Shown: positions 63,098 to 64,000 of the stretch, piece by piece
How the letters are laid out: each line of letters starts with the position of its first letter
How positions within the stretch are numbered: the stretch's first letter is position 1
Assembly (NCBI GenBank): GCA_021325145.1
Contig: JAJPHR010000068.1
Coordinates: forward strand, 1 to 64,000
From: Verrucomicrobiota bacterium
GTDB taxonomy: Bacteria > Verrucomicrobiota > Verrucomicrobiia > Limisphaerales > Pedosphaeraceae
Direction of reading: 5' to 3'
Length of the DNA: 64,000 bases
Made by a program: the position numbers and the translations under genes
Notes under the pieces: model-generated
The model's database searches: none
Told to the model about the DNA's origin: nothing
What the model saw: the letters and a program-made list of their open reading frames with translations, nothing else

Positions 63098-64000
63098 TTA
63101 TCCCTTGGGCAGAATGACAGTGACCCGCCCGACCCGACGCGTAAGCACCGGACTCTTGCCTTTTTTCTTCGTCAGATCGTCTTCGCTGGTGGTATTGCCC
63201 GTGACCTGCTGCTGTGCGGTGTCGTTGGCCGTTGCGGCGGCGGAGGTGGCCGCCGCGGTCGGGGTGGCTGAAGTTCCGAGAGTCGAAGCCGCGCCACCAC
63301 CGTTGACCGAAACATTTTGGCTGAGCAACGTGGCTGTCACACCCTGGCTGCCGCTGGCGCTAACCCCGGCGATGCCGATGACGATGCCGGAAACCGTGCC
63401 ACCCGCCGCGAGGTTGGCGGTGCCGCCGGAGAGGACCGTGCCGTTGAAATTTTGCGCGGCATTGATCGTTGAGTTCTGCCGGGAAATAACCAGTCCGCTG
63501 ATGTTCCCGCTGGCAGTAACATTGACTGTTCCTCCGATCACGCCCGTGTCTCCCAAGTCAATATTGCCGACGAAACCCGGCGAGCCGGGTGTGGCCGGAG
63601 TGCCGGCGGTAAGGGTTACCGTGGGGCCGGCGGAAACGTTTCCGTTGAGGGCTTCCTGGAGAATGCCGCCCTGGCTGGCGATGATGTTGCCCCGGGGAGT
63701 CAGGATCGTAATGTTACCCGGCAAGTCGGCGCTCGGAACCCCGGCCGGCGGCACCGCCAGGGTATTCGCCAGGATGCCGCTGCCAAAAACCGTCTCGTTG
63801 AAGAAGCTTGCCTTGCCGGTAACCGGGTCGATATAGGTCAAAAACGCCTGGCTGGCGGACGACCCGCCGGTTCCGGCATTCACGCTCCCGCCGGTTGACT
63901 CGATGAAAATGTTCCCGCCATTGTAGGCTGCGATTCGGGAGCTTTGCACATTGATGTCCCCCCCGGCTATGACACTGACATCAGCGCCCGCACCGGTCGC
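63098..64000 (-). CDS. C-terminal part of a large filamentous-haemagglutinin-like protein (partial)
   Basis: The reading frame is open to the right edge, so 301 codons of a longer gene are visible, read right to left. The segment starts ATGAGADVSVIAGGDIN and continues with repeating beta-helix turns such as NGGNIFIESTGGSVNAG, NITILTPRGNIIASQGGIL and GTVNVTASGNISGLVIS. Gly/Ala/Ser/Thr-rich tandem turns of this type are typical of filamentous haemagglutinin-like exoproteins secreted by two-partner systems. The last 30 residues (TKKKGKSPVLTRRVGRVTVILPKG in part) are basic. A GTG at 63949 could be read as a start, but the upstream codons continue the same repeat, so it is internal. The secretion partner was not seen. 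Confidence 0.72.
   Translation of the reverse strand, partial: ATGAGADVSVIAGGDINVQSSRIAAYNGGNIFIESTGGSVNAGTGGSSASQAFLTYIDPVTGKASFFNETVFGSGILANTLAVPPAGVPSADLPGNITILTPRGNIIASQGGILQEALNGNVSAGPTVTLTAGTPATPGSPGFVGNIDLGDTGVIGGTVNVTASGNISGLVISRQNSTINAAQNFNGTVLSGGTANLAAGGTVSGIVIGIAGVSASGSQGVTATLLSQNVSVNGGGAASTLGTSATPTAAATSAAATANDTAQQQVTGNTTSEDDLTKKKGKSPVLTRRVGRVTVILPKG

Noticed and set aside
63949..63949. GTG as a start for the haemagglutinin-like gene
   Set aside because: The upstream codons to the window edge read ATGAGADVSVIAGGDIN, the same repeat style, so the gene continues to the right.

Overview
The window looks like a chromosomal segment of a Gram-negative, envelope-rich bacterium of the PVC group, most likely Verrucomicrobiota near Pedosphaera/Limisphaerales. 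This is inferred from an exosortase with a fused EpsI domain next to PEP-CTERM proteins, secreted NHL/RCC1/kelch propellers ending in an 'FYR' module, a Porin_5-type porin, and GC content that looks to be in the high fifties. No rRNA, tRNA, CRISPR array or intact mobile element was seen.

Layout. 0.2-2.9 kb (minus strand): an ABC-2-type exporter permease and a secreted SUMF1-fold protein. 3.0-12.1 kb (minus): a complete MdtABC-type tripartite drug-efflux operon, in the order adaptor, two RND pumps, NodT-family outer-membrane channel. 12.2 kb holds a decayed IS701-type transposase fragment. 12.6-17.8 kb (plus): an AraC-family regulator, a polyprenyl-phosphate sugar transferase and a large secreted double beta-helix protein. 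17.8-21.7 kb (minus): a TPR protein, an outer-membrane beta-barrel protein and a secreted trypsin-like protein, divergent from the next block.

22.1-44.7 kb (plus) is a long polysaccharide locus whose genes mostly overlap end to start: Wza-type export protein, Wzc-type co-polymerase/kinase, Wzx flippase, at least eight glycosyltransferases of families GT2, GT4, GT9 and CgeB type, three methyltransferases, a GmhA-HldE fusion for ADP-heptose synthesis, a Wzy-like polymerase, WcaF-type and acyltransferase-3 modifiers, a GNAT-VanZ fusion and a WcaI-type transferase. Together these could start (13.5 kb transferase), assemble, flip, polymerise, decorate and export a surface polysaccharide that probably contains heptose.

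44.9-64 kb is the surface-protein part: the exosortase-EpsI fusion, two PEP-CTERM-type proteins, three secreted beta-propeller proteins (kelch, NHL, RCC1), a second TPR paralogue, a porin, a PstS-like secreted protein, a Sel1 protein, and the C-terminal end of a large filamentous-haemagglutinin-like protein that runs off the right edge. The least conventional features are the swapped C-terminal modules on two homologous secreted proteins, degenerate heptad repeats at four intergenic sites, a shared dyad at two polysaccharide-locus promoters, and the GmhA-HldE and GNAT-VanZ fusions.
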